Source: Lysobacter_L cavernae
GTDB lineage: Bacteria; Pseudomonadota; Gammaproteobacteria; Xanthomonadales; Xanthomonadaceae
DNA length: 64,000 nt
Reading direction: 5' to 3'
NCBI RefSeq assembly: GCF_042648505.1
Contig: NZ_JBHRXK010000003.1
Location: 1 to 64,000 of the forward strand
Positions 15,811 to 23,441 of the stretch are shown piece by piece. The translations under genes were made by a program, and so were the position numbers. How positions within the stretch are numbered: position 1 is the first letter of the stretch; each line of letters starts with the position of its first letter. Under the pieces are notes generated by a model. The model had not been told where the DNA came from. It ran no database searches and worked only from the letters and a program-made list of their open reading frames with translations.

Positions 15811-18068
15811 GTCTCGTCCTCGCGCGGTCCGGTGGCGCCGCCGACCAGGCTGCGCAGGGTGTTGAGTGCGGCGTTCCAGGCGCGATCGACCAGGCGGCCC
15901 TTCTCGCTGGTGACCACGCGCGCCTGGCCGTGGGCCATCATCCGCGCCAGGCTGTCCAGTGTCTGCTCGCCGACGCGTTGGCCGCGCTGGTTGACGAACA
16001 GGGCGTTGTCGGTGACCGGGCTGAACCACGACAGCCGCCGCCGCACCACGTCGCCCTGCTGGTTGATGACGAATTCGAACCAGGTGCCGAACGGCAGCGT
16101 GCGCACGTGCTGCCAGTACGACTGCTCCTGCCCGTTGCGCGGCGGCAGGTCGGTGCGCGCCGTGCTGCCACCTTCGCCGAGGCGGGCGCGTGCCTTGAGC
16201 TTCAGCGCCAGTTCGGTGCGCGAGGCCGCATCGTCGTTGGCCGCGGCGACGCCGGAGGTGAGCTGGCGCGAGATCGCGCTGGCCTCGTCGCCGTGGTAGC
16301 CGACCTGGGCCAGCGCCTGCTCGATGTCGTCGCCGAGCCCGCCCGGCGCCGGCTCGCGGGTGCCAAGGACGTTGGCGGCGACGATCTGCCGCGTCGCCTC
16401 CAGTTGCCGGCGCCACTCTTCCGAACCCTCGCCGTGGCGCAGCAGGGTCAGGGTCAGCACGTCGGACCAGGCCTGGTTGAGCAGGGTGTGGACGAACTTC
16501 GGCAGCTTGTGCTCGTGCAGCACCCCCGAGATCGCCGCGCTGGTCTGCTGCTTGGCCAGGGTGAGCTTCTCCTTGCCGCGCGCCGCTTCGACGTGGCGGC
16601 GTTCGGCGACTTCGGCCTTGCGGGCCATCAGCCGCAGGTGTTCCTGCAGGTTCTGGTTGGCGGCCTCGAACACGGCGTTGTCGTCGTCGTAGTGCTCGAC
16701 GACGTGGTCGACCGCGCGCCGCAGCTGCTCGTTGAGCTGCGGGTCGGCCTCGTCCTTGGGCAGCCAGTGGGCGCCGGCTTCGGCGACGGCGTTCAGCAGT
16801 TGCCGCGCCGGATGCTCGTTGCGGACGAAGAAGGCGCGATCGCGCAGTGCCAATCGCAGCAGCGGCACCTGCAGGCGGCTGAGCAGGCCGGCGGTGCCCG
16901 GATCGCCGCGCAGCTCGCGGGCGATCTCGCCATAGAACAGCTCGAGCAACTCGAAGGTATCGCTGTCGTCGCGCGACAGCGCGGTGGCCACGCCGCGTTG
17001 CTGGCGGGCCTGCGCCAGCAGGGCCTGGCGCACGTCGGTGAGGTTGCGGGGGGCGGCGGCGCCGTGCGCTGGCGCGGACTGCAGGGCGGCGAGGGCGGTG
17101 ACCACGTCGCCGGTGGCCATGGGCTGTCGGACCGGGCCCGGCGTCGCGTCCGGTCGCAGCTTGTCGACCAGCTCGCGGCGTCCGGACAGCAATTGCTGCA
17201 GCACGGTGAAGGTGCCGTTCTCGTCGATGCCGGCGGCTGCAGCGTCGGGCTCGGGTTGTCCCGGCCAGGCGGTGAGCGGGCCGTGGGTGGCTGGACCCGC
17301 CATCTCGTGGCCGTGGCGCGGCGGCGATGCCTCGTGCGACGACTGCGCCGTCGGGCGTGCCCGGATCGGCACGAACGACAGGCTCGGCAGCACGTTCTCG
17401 CGCGCGAGCAGGGCGTTCATCGTCTCGACCAGTTGCGCATAGCCGGCCATGACGTGCTGGTCGTAGACGCGATACAGGTGCAGGCGCGCCTCCTGGCCAA
17501 TCTGCAGCGACTGCGCGGCCTCGGCGAGGATCGCGCCGAGCCGGTGCGGCCCGACCGGCAGACGTTCGGCGTCGAACGCCGGCGCGCCGGACAGCACGCC
17601 GAAGCGCTGGCCGAGCAGCAGCAACGGCAGGCCGGCGCGGGCCTCGTGTTTACCGGCGATGCTGCGCAGTGCGTTGGCTTCATCGGCCTCGTGGTGATCG
17701 ACCAGGCGCAGGTCGCGGAACGCGGGCAGCAAGGCGATCTCATCGATCAATGGCGCCGGCTCGCGGATCGCGGTGAGCGCGCTTTCCAGCGCGGCCAGGT
17801 AACGCGGCACGAGATCGGCGCGGTTGAGCCGGGCCGTGCGCAGGGTTTCCAGATGGCCCGATTGCTGGGTCGGGTTGCGGGCCTGGTCGGCGAGGCGGAA
17901 CAGCTGCTGCTCGAACTCGCCCAGCATGTGCTCGAGCTGGCGTGCCATCTCGTCGGAGACCAGGGCGTAGAGGTGCTCCAGCACGCGCCGCACGCGCCGC
18001 GGCAGCGCCGCCGACGCGAGCGTAGGACGAGAGAGCGAACTGCCGAGGGGTTCGAACGTGGCGGACAT
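15807..18068 (-). CDS. DUF1631 family protein
   Basis: A 753-residue cytoplasmic protein of the DUF1631 family, with no signal peptide or membrane segment seen. The N-terminal third is helical and leucine-rich, beginning RVRRVLEHLYALVSDEMARQ. A disordered Pro/His/Ala-rich patch lies near 240-270. The family-typical C-terminal part includes LPFGTWFEFVINQQGDVVRR near residue 665 and LSWFSPVTDNALFVNQRGQR near 688. That C-terminal segment is reminiscent of a PilZ-like fold. Some annotations of this family as thymidine phosphorylase have no support in the sequence. Direct coupling to the PilZ gene suggests a shared cyclic-di-GMP role, but this is inference. Confidence 0.85.
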   Translation of the reverse strand: MSATFEPLGSSLSRPTLASAALPRRVRRVLEHLYALVSDEMARQLEHMLGEFEQQLFRLADQARNPTQQSGHLETLRTARLNRADLVPRYLAALESALTAIREPAPLIDEIALLPAFRDLRLVDHHEADEANALRSIAGKHEARAGLPLLLLGQRFGVLSGAPAFDAERLPVGPHRLGAILAEAAQSLQIGQEARLHLYRVYDQHVMAGYAQLVETMNALLARENVLPSLSFVPIRARPTAQSSHEASPPRHGHEMAGPATHGPLTAWPGQPEPDAAAAGIDENGTFTVLQQLLSGRRELVDKLRPDATPGPVRQPMATGDVVTALAALQSAPAHGAAAPRNLTDVRQALLAQARQQRGVATALSRDDSDTFELLELFYGEIARELRGDPGTAGLLSRLQVPLLRLALRDRAFFVRNEHPARQLLNAVAEAGAHWLPKDEADPQLNEQLRRAVDHVVEHYDDDNAVFEAANQNLQEHLRLMARKAEVAERRHVEAARGKEKLTLAKQQTSAAISGVLHEHKLPKFVHTLLNQAWSDVLTLTLLRHGEGSEEWRRQLEATRQIVAANVLGTREPAPGGLGDDIEQALAQVGYHGDEASAISRQLTSGVAAANDDAASRTELALKLKARARLGEGGSTARTDLPPRNGQEQSYWQHVRTLPFGTWFEFVINQQGDVVRRRLSWFSPVTDNALFVNQRGQRVGEQTLDSLARMMAHGQARVVTSEKGRLVDRAWNAALNTLRSLVGGATGPREDET

Positions 18069-18248
18069 GCGGGGTTCACCGTGTCGAGCGGGACGATCAG
18101 ACCATGTCCCTTCGGCACTCCGCTAGCCCCTGTCGCTCCAGCGGCCGATTGGGAGCGACCGATTGATCCAACGGCGCGGGGGGGCGGCCGCGGCCAGCGA
18201 CGCGGAGCGCCAGGCCGGGCACGGGGTCGCGCGTTGTCGGGGCAGTGC

Positions 18249-19487
18249 CTACTCGGGGAGGAACAACGCGACGACGTCGTTGGTGAAGCGGCGGCCGAGC
18301 TCGGTCGGGCGCACGCGGTCACCGTCACGTTCGAGCCAGCCCTGCGCGATGGCTGCCTGCAACTGTGCGGTGATCGCGCTGCGGTCCAGGCCGGTGCGCG
18401 CCTCGAACTCGCCCAGGCCGAAACCGTCGACCAGGCGCAGCAGGTTGAGCATGTACTCGAACGGGCGTCGTGCCGGTTCGATGCGGTCGTCGCCACCGAT
18501 CGCGGCCGCGCTGCCGGCCTGGGCCAGGTAGGCGGTCGGGTGCTTGTTCTTCCAGCGCCGCAGCACGGTCTGTTCGGCGCCCAGGGTGATCTTGCCGTGC
18601 GCGCCGGCGCCGATGCCGAGGTAGTCGCCGTAGCGCCAGTAGTTGAGGTTGTGCGCGCACTGGCGGCCGGGCCGGGCGTAGGCGCTGACCTCATACTGGG
18701 CGTAGCCGGCGTCGGCGAGTAGGGCCTGGCAGTGCTCCTGCATGTCCCAGCTGCCGTCGTCGTCGGGGATGCCCTGCGGCGGCCGCGCCGCGAACACGGT
18801 GTTCGGTTCCAGCGTGAGCTGGTAGTGCGAGACGTGCGCCGGCTGCAGCGCGAACGCGCGTTCCAGATCGCGCTGCGCCATCGCCAGGGTCTGTTGTGGC
18901 AGCGCATACATCAGGTCGAGGTTGACGTTGTCGAAGCCGGCGTCCTGCGCCAGCTTGACCGCGGCTTCGGCCTCGGCGCTGTCGTGGATGCGGCCCAGGC
19001 GCTGCAGGCAGCCGTCGTCGAAGCTCTGGATGCCGAAGCTGAGCCGGTTCACGCCGGCGCTGCGGTACAGCTCGAAGCGGCCGTACTCGGCGGTGCCGGG
19101 GTTGGTCTCCAGGGTGATCTCGGCACCCGGCGCGAAGCGCAGCCGGGCGCTGGCGCCCTGCAGGAAGCGGTCGATGAACTCCGGCGGAAACAGGCTCGGC
19201 GTGCCACCGCCGAAGAACACCGTGTGCACGGTACGGCCCCACACCAGCGGCAGGTCGTGGTCGAGGTCGGCCAGCAAGGCGTCGACGTAGGCGTCGAACG
19301 GCAACGCGCCGCGGCCTTCGTGCGAGTTGAAGTCGCAGTACGGGCATTTGCGCACGCACCAGGGCAGGTGGACGTACAGCGACAACGGTGGGCACAGCAA
19401 CGCGCCTTCGAACCGCCCTATCGGCGGTTCGTGCGTTGCTGTGCGCCCGGCCATGGATGGCCGGGCAGGGTGTTCCGGAGACGACAT
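18249..19487 (-). CDS. hemW: Radical SAM haem chaperone HemW
   Basis: Radical SAM protein of the HemN/HemW group. The 4Fe-4S motif is CVRKCPYC followed by Asp-Phe. The CxxxCxxCxF form, without the fourth cysteine of true coproporphyrinogen oxidase HemN, points to HemW, which handles haem insertion rather than porphyrinogen oxidation. Other family segments are FFGGGTPSLF, ETNPGT, RLSFGIQSFDD and the C-terminal winged-helix tail. The start at 19487 gives 412 residues. Internal ATGs (for example 19454) give a length nearer the usual 380-400, so the exact start is uncertain. It follows rdgB by 29 bases on the same strand, the order seen in E. coli (yggS...rdgB-hemW). Confidence 0.94.
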   Translation of the reverse strand: MSSPEHPARPSMAGRTATHEPPIGRFEGALLCPPLSLYVHLPWCVRKCPYCDFNSHEGRGALPFDAYVDALLADLDHDLPLVWGRTVHTVFFGGGTPSLFPPEFIDRFLQGASARLRFAPGAEITLETNPGTAEYGRFELYRSAGVNRLSFGIQSFDDGCLQRLGRIHDSAEAEAAVKLAQDAGFDNVNLDLMYALPQQTLAMAQRDLERAFALQPAHVSHYQLTLEPNTVFAARPPQGIPDDDGSWDMQEHCQALLADAGYAQYEVSAYARPGRQCAHNLNYWRYGDYLGIGAGAHGKITLGAEQTVLRRWKNKHPTAYLAQAGSAAAIGGDDRIEPARRPFEYMLNLLRLVDGFGLGEFEARTGLDRSAITAQLQAAIAQGWLERDGDRVRPTELGRRFTNDVVALFLPE

Positions 19488-19516
19488 AGGCAGCGCCAAG
19501 GATGGCAGATTGGACG

Positions 19517-20119
19517 TTAAGCGAAGCGATCCAGGCCAGCCAATTGCTCGCGCAGCGCCGCCAGGGCGCGGCCGCGGTGGCTGATGCGGTTCTTCAGCGC
19601 GGGGGCGAGTTCGGCCGCCGACAGGCCGTGTTCGGGGTCGAAGAACACCGGGTCGTAGCCGAAGCCGCCGTCGCCACGCCGCGCGTCCAGGATCCGCCCC
19701 GGCCACACGCCCTCGGCGATGACCGGTTGCGGGTCATCGGCGTGGCGCAGCAGCACGATCACCGCGTAGAAGTGTGCGTTGCGCTGCGCCGCCGGCACGT
19801 CGTGCAAGGCGGACAGCAACTTGTCGATATTGGCGTTGGCGTTGCCGTGCTCGCCGGCATAGCGCGCCGAGTACAGACCGGGCGCGCCGCCGAGCGCGTC
19901 GACGCAGATGCCGGAGTCGTCGGCGAGTGCCGGCAGGCCGGTGAGGCGTGCGGCATGGCGCGCTTTCAGCAGCGCGTTCTCGACGAAGGTGAGGCCGGTC
20001 TCGTCGGCATCGCCGACGCCGATCTCGCCCTGGGTGACGAACTCGATGCCGCTGCCGTCGAGCAGTTCACGGAATTCAGCGAGCTTGCCGCGGTTGCTGC
20101 TGGCGATCACCCACTTCAT
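19517..20119 (-). CDS. rdgB: XTP/dITP diphosphatase (RdgB/HAM1)
   Basis: House-cleaning pyrophosphatase that removes dITP, ITP and XTP so they are not built into DNA or RNA. It has 200 residues. Motifs in order are SSNRGKLAEF (6-16), TFVENALLKARHAA, LADDSGICVDAL, GLYSARYAG, GFGYDPVFFD and the closing KNRISHRGRAL. Its start overlaps the stop of the upstream VOC gene (ATGA). It probably belongs to one operon, rph-VOC-rdgB-hemW, transcribed leftward. Confidence 0.97.
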   Translation of the reverse strand: MKWVIASSNRGKLAEFRELLDGSGIEFVTQGEIGVGDADETGLTFVENALLKARHAARLTGLPALADDSGICVDALGGAPGLYSARYAGEHGNANANIDKLLSALHDVPAAQRNAHFYAVIVLLRHADDPQPVIAEGVWPGRILDARRGDGGFGYDPVFFDPEHGLSAAELAPALKNRISHRGRALAALREQLAGLDRFA

Positions 20120-20508
20120 GCCTTCAACTCCAGCAGGTCCCAGCGATTGCCGTACAGGTCCTCGAACACCGCCACGATGCCGTAGGGCTCCTCGCGCGGT
20201 TCCTCCACGAACTGGACGCCGCGTGCACGCATCGCCGCATGGTCGCGGTGGAAATCGTCGGTGTGCAGGAAGAAGCCGACGCGGCCGCCGGTCTGGTCGC
20301 CGATGCGCGCGCGCTGCGCGTCGTTGGCGGCCCGCGCCAGCAGCAGTGCCGTCCCGTGCCCGCCCGCCGGCGCCACGCGCACCCAGCGCTTGCCGGCGCC
20401 GCGGTCGCTGTCTTCCAGCAGTTCGAAGCCGAGCGCGCGGGTGTAGTAGGCGATGGCCTCGTCATAGTCCGCCACGACGAGAGTGAAACCGGCGATGGAC
20501 TGCGTCAT
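20116..20508 (-). CDS. VOC-superfamily (glyoxalase/bleomycin-resistance-like) protein
   Basis: A 130-residue protein with the paired beta-alpha-beta-beta-beta fold of the vicinal oxygen chelate superfamily. It starts FTLVVADYDEAIAYYTRALG and ends EDLYGNRWDLLEL, with the typical conserved Gly-Asn-Arg-Trp near the C-terminus. Metal-ligand positions are only partly recognisable, so it could be an enzyme (isomerase or dioxygenase-like) or a binding protein. It is translationally coupled to rdgB and lies 21 bases after rph. No substrate can be assigned. Confidence 0.85.
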   Translation of the reverse strand: MTQSIAGFTLVVADYDEAIAYYTRALGFELLEDSDRGAGKRWVRVAPAGGHGTALLLARAANDAQRARIGDQTGGRVGFFLHTDDFHRDHAAMRARGVQFVEEPREEPYGIVAVFEDLYGNRWDLLELKA

Positions 20509-20529
20509 GTGTGCTTTCGCGATCGCGGC

Positions 20530-21273
20530 TCAGCGCGCCAGTGCTTCGCGCTGCTTGGCGATCAGCTCGGCGATGCCGGCTTCGGCCAACCCGGTCAGCG
20601 CATCGAGCTCGTCGCGGCGGAAGGCGTGGCCCTCGGCCGTGCCCTGCAGTTCGATGAAACCGCCGCCGTCGTTCATCACCACGTTCATGTCGGTGTCGCA
20701 GTCGCTGTCCTCGGCGTAGTCGAGGTCGAGCACCGGCACGCCGCGGTAGATGCCGACCGACACCGCGGCGACCGCGCCGAAGATCGGGTCGCGGCTGATC
20801 TCCTTGCGCGCCTGCAGCCAGCGCACCGCATCGACCAGGGCGACGTAGGCGCCGGTGATCGCGGCGGTGCGGGTGCCGCCGTCGGCCTGCAGCACGTCGC
20901 AGTCGAGGGTGATGGTGCGCTCGCCGAGCAGCTTGCGGTCGACGCAGGCGCGCAGGGCGCGGCCGATCAGGCGCTGGATCTCGAGCGTGCGCCCGCCCTG
21001 CTTGCCGCGCGCGGCCTCGCGGTCGTTACGGGTGTTGGTCGAGCGCGGCAGCATGCCGTACTCGGCGGTGACCCAGCCCTCGCCCTTGCCGCGCAGGAAC
21101 GCCGGCACCTTGTTGTCGACGCTGGCGGTGCACAGCACGCGGGTGTCGCCGAAGCTGACCAGCACCGAGCCCTCGGCGTGGCGGGTGTAGCCGCGCTCGA
21201 TGCGGACCTCGCGCAGTTGCTCGGGGGTTCGGCCGCTGGGGCGTGAGATCGCGGGGGTGCCGGCGGCTGCCAT
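20530..21273 (-). CDS. rph: Ribonuclease PH
   Basis: Phosphorolytic 3'-5' exoribonuclease that trims tRNA precursors and contributes to rRNA turnover. It has 247 residues. Recognisable segments are RTPEQLREVRIERGYTRHAE, EYGMLPRSTNTRNDREAARG with the conserved arginines, LGERTITLDCDVLQADGGTR with the catalytic/metal acidic residues, and DLDYAEDSDCDTDMNVVM. Unlike the truncated E. coli K-12 allele, the C-terminus is intact. It is divergent from yicC across 77 bases, the usual arrangement in this lineage. Confidence 0.97.
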   Translation of the reverse strand: MAAAGTPAISRPSGRTPEQLREVRIERGYTRHAEGSVLVSFGDTRVLCTASVDNKVPAFLRGKGEGWVTAEYGMLPRSTNTRNDREAARGKQGGRTLEIQRLIGRALRACVDRKLLGERTITLDCDVLQADGGTRTAAITGAYVALVDAVRWLQARKEISRDPIFGAVAAVSVGIYRGVPVLDLDYAEDSDCDTDMNVVMNDGGGFIELQGTAEGHAFRRDELDALTGLAEAGIAELIAKQREALAR

Positions 21274-21350
21274 CGGGAATTACCGTGAAATGGGCGCGCG
21301 AGTTTACCATTCGCCCCTTGCCGCCTCGGCTGCCTTATCGGAATGTCCAC

Positions 21351-22211
21351 ATGATCCGCAGCATGACCGCCTTCGCCGGCGGCGAAAGCGCCACGCCCTG
21401 GGGCTCGCTCGGCTGCGAGCTGCGCTCGGTCAATCACCGTTTCCTCGAGCTGGGCGTGCGCCTGCCCGACGAGCTGCGCGCGCTGGAGCCGGCGCTGCGC
21501 GAGCGCGTCGCCGCCCGCATCGCCCGCGGCAAGCTCGACCTGACCCTGCGCCTGCGTGCGCCGGAAGGCGAGGGTGGCCTGCAACTCAACGCGGCCCGGC
21601 TGCGCGAACTGAGCGAACTCGCGCTCGATCTCGACGCGCGCTTCCCGCGGCTGCGCACCGAGCTGACCGAGCTGCTGCAGTTCCCCGGCGTGCTGCAGAC
21701 GCAGTCGACCGATCCGGCAGCGTTGCAGGCGGCGGCACTGGAGCTGCTCGACCGCGTGCTCGACGAGTTCGTCCGGGCGCGCGAGCGCGAGGGCGCCAAG
21801 CTGGCCGCGGTGATCACCGAGCGTGTCGACGGCATCGCCGCCATCGCCGGCGAGGTGCGTACGCTGATGCCGGTCATCCGCGCCGGTCAGCGCAGCAAGC
21901 TGGAAGGGCGTCTGGCCGACCTGGCTCAGCCGGTCGATCCGGGCCGGCTCGAGCAGGAACTGGTGCTGTGGCTGCAGAAGCTCGACGTCGACGAGGAGCT
22001 CGACCGCCTCGACGCCCATGTCAGCGAGGCGCGGCGCGTGCTCAAGCTGAAGGAAGCGGTCGGCCGCCGCCTCGATTTCCTGCTGCAGGAGTTCAACCGC
22101 GAGGCCAACACGCTCGGCTCCAAGTCGGTCGACGCGCGCAGCTCGGCCGCCGCCGTGGAGCTCAAGGTCCTGATCGACCAGGTCCGCGAACAGATCCAGA
22201 ACATTGAATAA
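21351..22211 (+). CDS. yicC: YicC-family endoribonuclease
   Basis: A 286-residue YicC/YloC family protein. The N-terminal segment MIRSMTAFAGGE followed by LRSVNHRFLELGVRLPDELR, and the C-terminal DUF1732 portion (LDFLLQEFNREANTLGSKS), are diagnostic. Recent work on YicC/YloC indicates endoribonuclease activity linked to small-RNA turnover. The ATG at 21351 is used because family members begin with the MIRSMTAF sequence. The frame also stays open upstream into the rph promoter region. It is followed 12 bases later by gmk, so yicC-gmk is probably one transcript. Confidence 0.94.
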   Translation: MIRSMTAFAGGESATPWGSLGCELRSVNHRFLELGVRLPDELRALEPALRERVAARIARGKLDLTLRLRAPEGEGGLQLNAARLRELSELALDLDARFPRLRTELTELLQFPGVLQTQSTDPAALQAAALELLDRVLDEFVRAREREGAKLAAVITERVDGIAAIAGEVRTLMPVIRAGQRSKLEGRLADLAQPVDPGRLEQELVLWLQKLDVDEELDRLDAHVSEARRVLKLKEAVGRRLDFLLQEFNREANTLGSKSVDARSSAAAVELKVLIDQVREQIQNIE

Positions 22212-22223
22212 CCCGGCCAGCCC

Positions 22224-22847
22224 ATGACCATGCGCGGAACCCTCTTCATCGTCGCTGCGCCGTCGGGTGCCGGCAAATCCAGCATCGTCAACGCAGTACT
22301 CGCGCGCGATCCCAACATCTGCCTGTCGATCTCGTTCACCTCGCGCCAGCCGCGGCCGGGCGAGCGCCATGCCGAGCACTACCACTTCGTCAGTGCCGAA
22401 GAGTTTGAACGCATGGTCGCGGCCGGTGATTTCTTCGAATCCGCGCGCGTGCACGGCGACTGGAAGGGCACGGCGCGGCAGTCGGTCGAGCCGCAACTCG
22501 CGGCCGGCAAGGACGTGCTGCTCGAGATCGACTGGCAGGGCGCGCGCCAGGTCCGGGCCAAGGTACCCAACGCGGTCAGCGTGTTCATCCTGCCGCCGTC
22601 GCGGCCGGCGCTGGAGCAGCGCATGCGCAGCCGTGGCCAGGACAGCGATGAGGTCATCGCCCAGCGCCTGGCCGCCGCACGCGAGGAGATGTCGCATTAC
22701 GGCGAGTTCGACTACGTGATCGTCAACGAGCACTTCCCGGTGGCGGTCAGCGAGATGTGCGCGATCTTCACCGCCAGCCGCGTGCGCCGCGAGCAGCAGG
22801 TGGCGCGCCATTCGCGGCTGATTACCGCGTTGTTGGCCGATGATTGA
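22224..22847 (+). CDS. gmk: Guanylate kinase
   Basis: Phosphorylates GMP to GDP, feeding GTP and (p)ppGpp synthesis. It has 207 residues, with the P-loop APSGAGKSS at 12-20, the GMP-binding region SFTSRQPRPGERHAEHYHFV near 36-55, VLLEIDWQGARQV near 97, and the lid-region arginines. Two ATG codons (22224 and 22230) are both usable. The gmk-rpoZ-spoT order matches E. coli. Confidence 0.97.
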   Translation: MTMRGTLFIVAAPSGAGKSSIVNAVLARDPNICLSISFTSRQPRPGERHAEHYHFVSAEEFERMVAAGDFFESARVHGDWKGTARQSVEPQLAAGKDVLLEIDWQGARQVRAKVPNAVSVFILPPSRPALEQRMRSRGQDSDEVIAQRLAAAREEMSHYGEFDYVIVNEHFPVAVSEMCAIFTASRVRREQQVARHSRLITALLADD

Positions 22848-22901
22848 ATGCCGCGGATTTGCGTAACTGGCTGATTCATAAGGTGGGCGGCGGGCCCAAG
22901 G

Positions 22902-22931
22902 TTGCTTTGGCCGGGTGCGGCCCGCTACAAT
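22902..22931 (+). promoter_or_regulatory. Sigma-70-type promoter before rpoZ
   Basis: TTGCTT (22902-22907) and TACAAT (22926-22931) are separated by 18 bases, in the gmk-rpoZ gap about 50 bases before the rpoZ start. This would allow rpoZ and spoT expression independent of gmk. Confidence 0.55.
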
Positions 22932-22982
22932 CCACGCCCCCTCAAAGCCTGCATGGACGGCCGCCCGGCCGCCAGGAGCCCC

Positions 22983-23282
22983 ATGGCCCGCATTACCGTT
23001 GAAGATTGCCTGGAAGTGGTCGACAACCGCTTCGAACTCGTCATGTTGGCCGCCAAGCGCGCCCGCCAGCTCGCCAATGGCGTCGAGCCGCAGCTGGACA
23101 ACAGCGAGGCCAACGACAAGCCGACCGTGCTGGCCCTGCGCGAGATCGCCGCGCGCCAGATCAACCCGGACTACATCGACGCCGTCGAGAAGGCCGAGCG
23201 CGAGCGCAAGGAGCGCGAGGCGCTGGAATGGGCCGCCGCGGAAGTGGTCGCCGACGACGACCTGTCCAAGGGCGACGACTGA
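22983..23282 (+). CDS. rpoZ: RNA polymerase omega subunit
   Basis: A 99-residue omega subunit that assists RNA polymerase assembly and forms part of the ppGpp binding site between omega and beta-prime. It starts MARITVEDCLEVVDNRFELV, the strongly conserved N-terminus with the MAR residues involved in ppGpp binding, followed by LAAKRARQL and a central NDKPTVLALREIA. The C-terminus is acidic. The ATG at 22983 is preceded by CAGGAG. A good intrinsic terminator follows, although spoT is encoded next on the same strand. Confidence 0.97.
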   Translation: MARITVEDCLEVVDNRFELVMLAAKRARQLANGVEPQLDNSEANDKPTVLALREIAARQINPDYIDAVEKAERERKEREALEWAAAEVVADDDLSKGDD

Positions 23283-23316
23283 TCGCATCCGGCCCCGGGC
23301 CGTACTCGCGATAGAG

Positions 23317-23349
23317 CGGCTCCGCCACGGCGGGGCCGTTTTCGTTTCT
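23317..23349 (+). terminator. Intrinsic terminator after rpoZ
   Basis: CGGCTCCGC and GCGGGGCCG form a GC-rich stem with one G-T wobble around a tight CACG loop, followed by TTTTCGTTTCT. It would reduce read-through from rpoZ into spoT. Confidence 0.7.
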
Positions 23350-23441
23350 GCGCCGGGCTTTTCTTGCGCTTGTTCAGCGCCATATAGGCCCTGGAACTCC
23401 TTGCATTGCGCCGCGCGCCGCCGCGCGCGTAGATTCCCCCT

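Noticed and set aside
15807..18068. Thymidine phosphorylase annotation sometimes attached to DUF1631 proteins
   Set aside because: No phosphorylase motif is visible, and the length and composition differ.
18133..18158. TCGCTCC/GGAGCGA inverted repeat between the DUF1631 gene and hemW
   Set aside because: Only seven base pairs with no T-run; too weak to call a terminator or operator.
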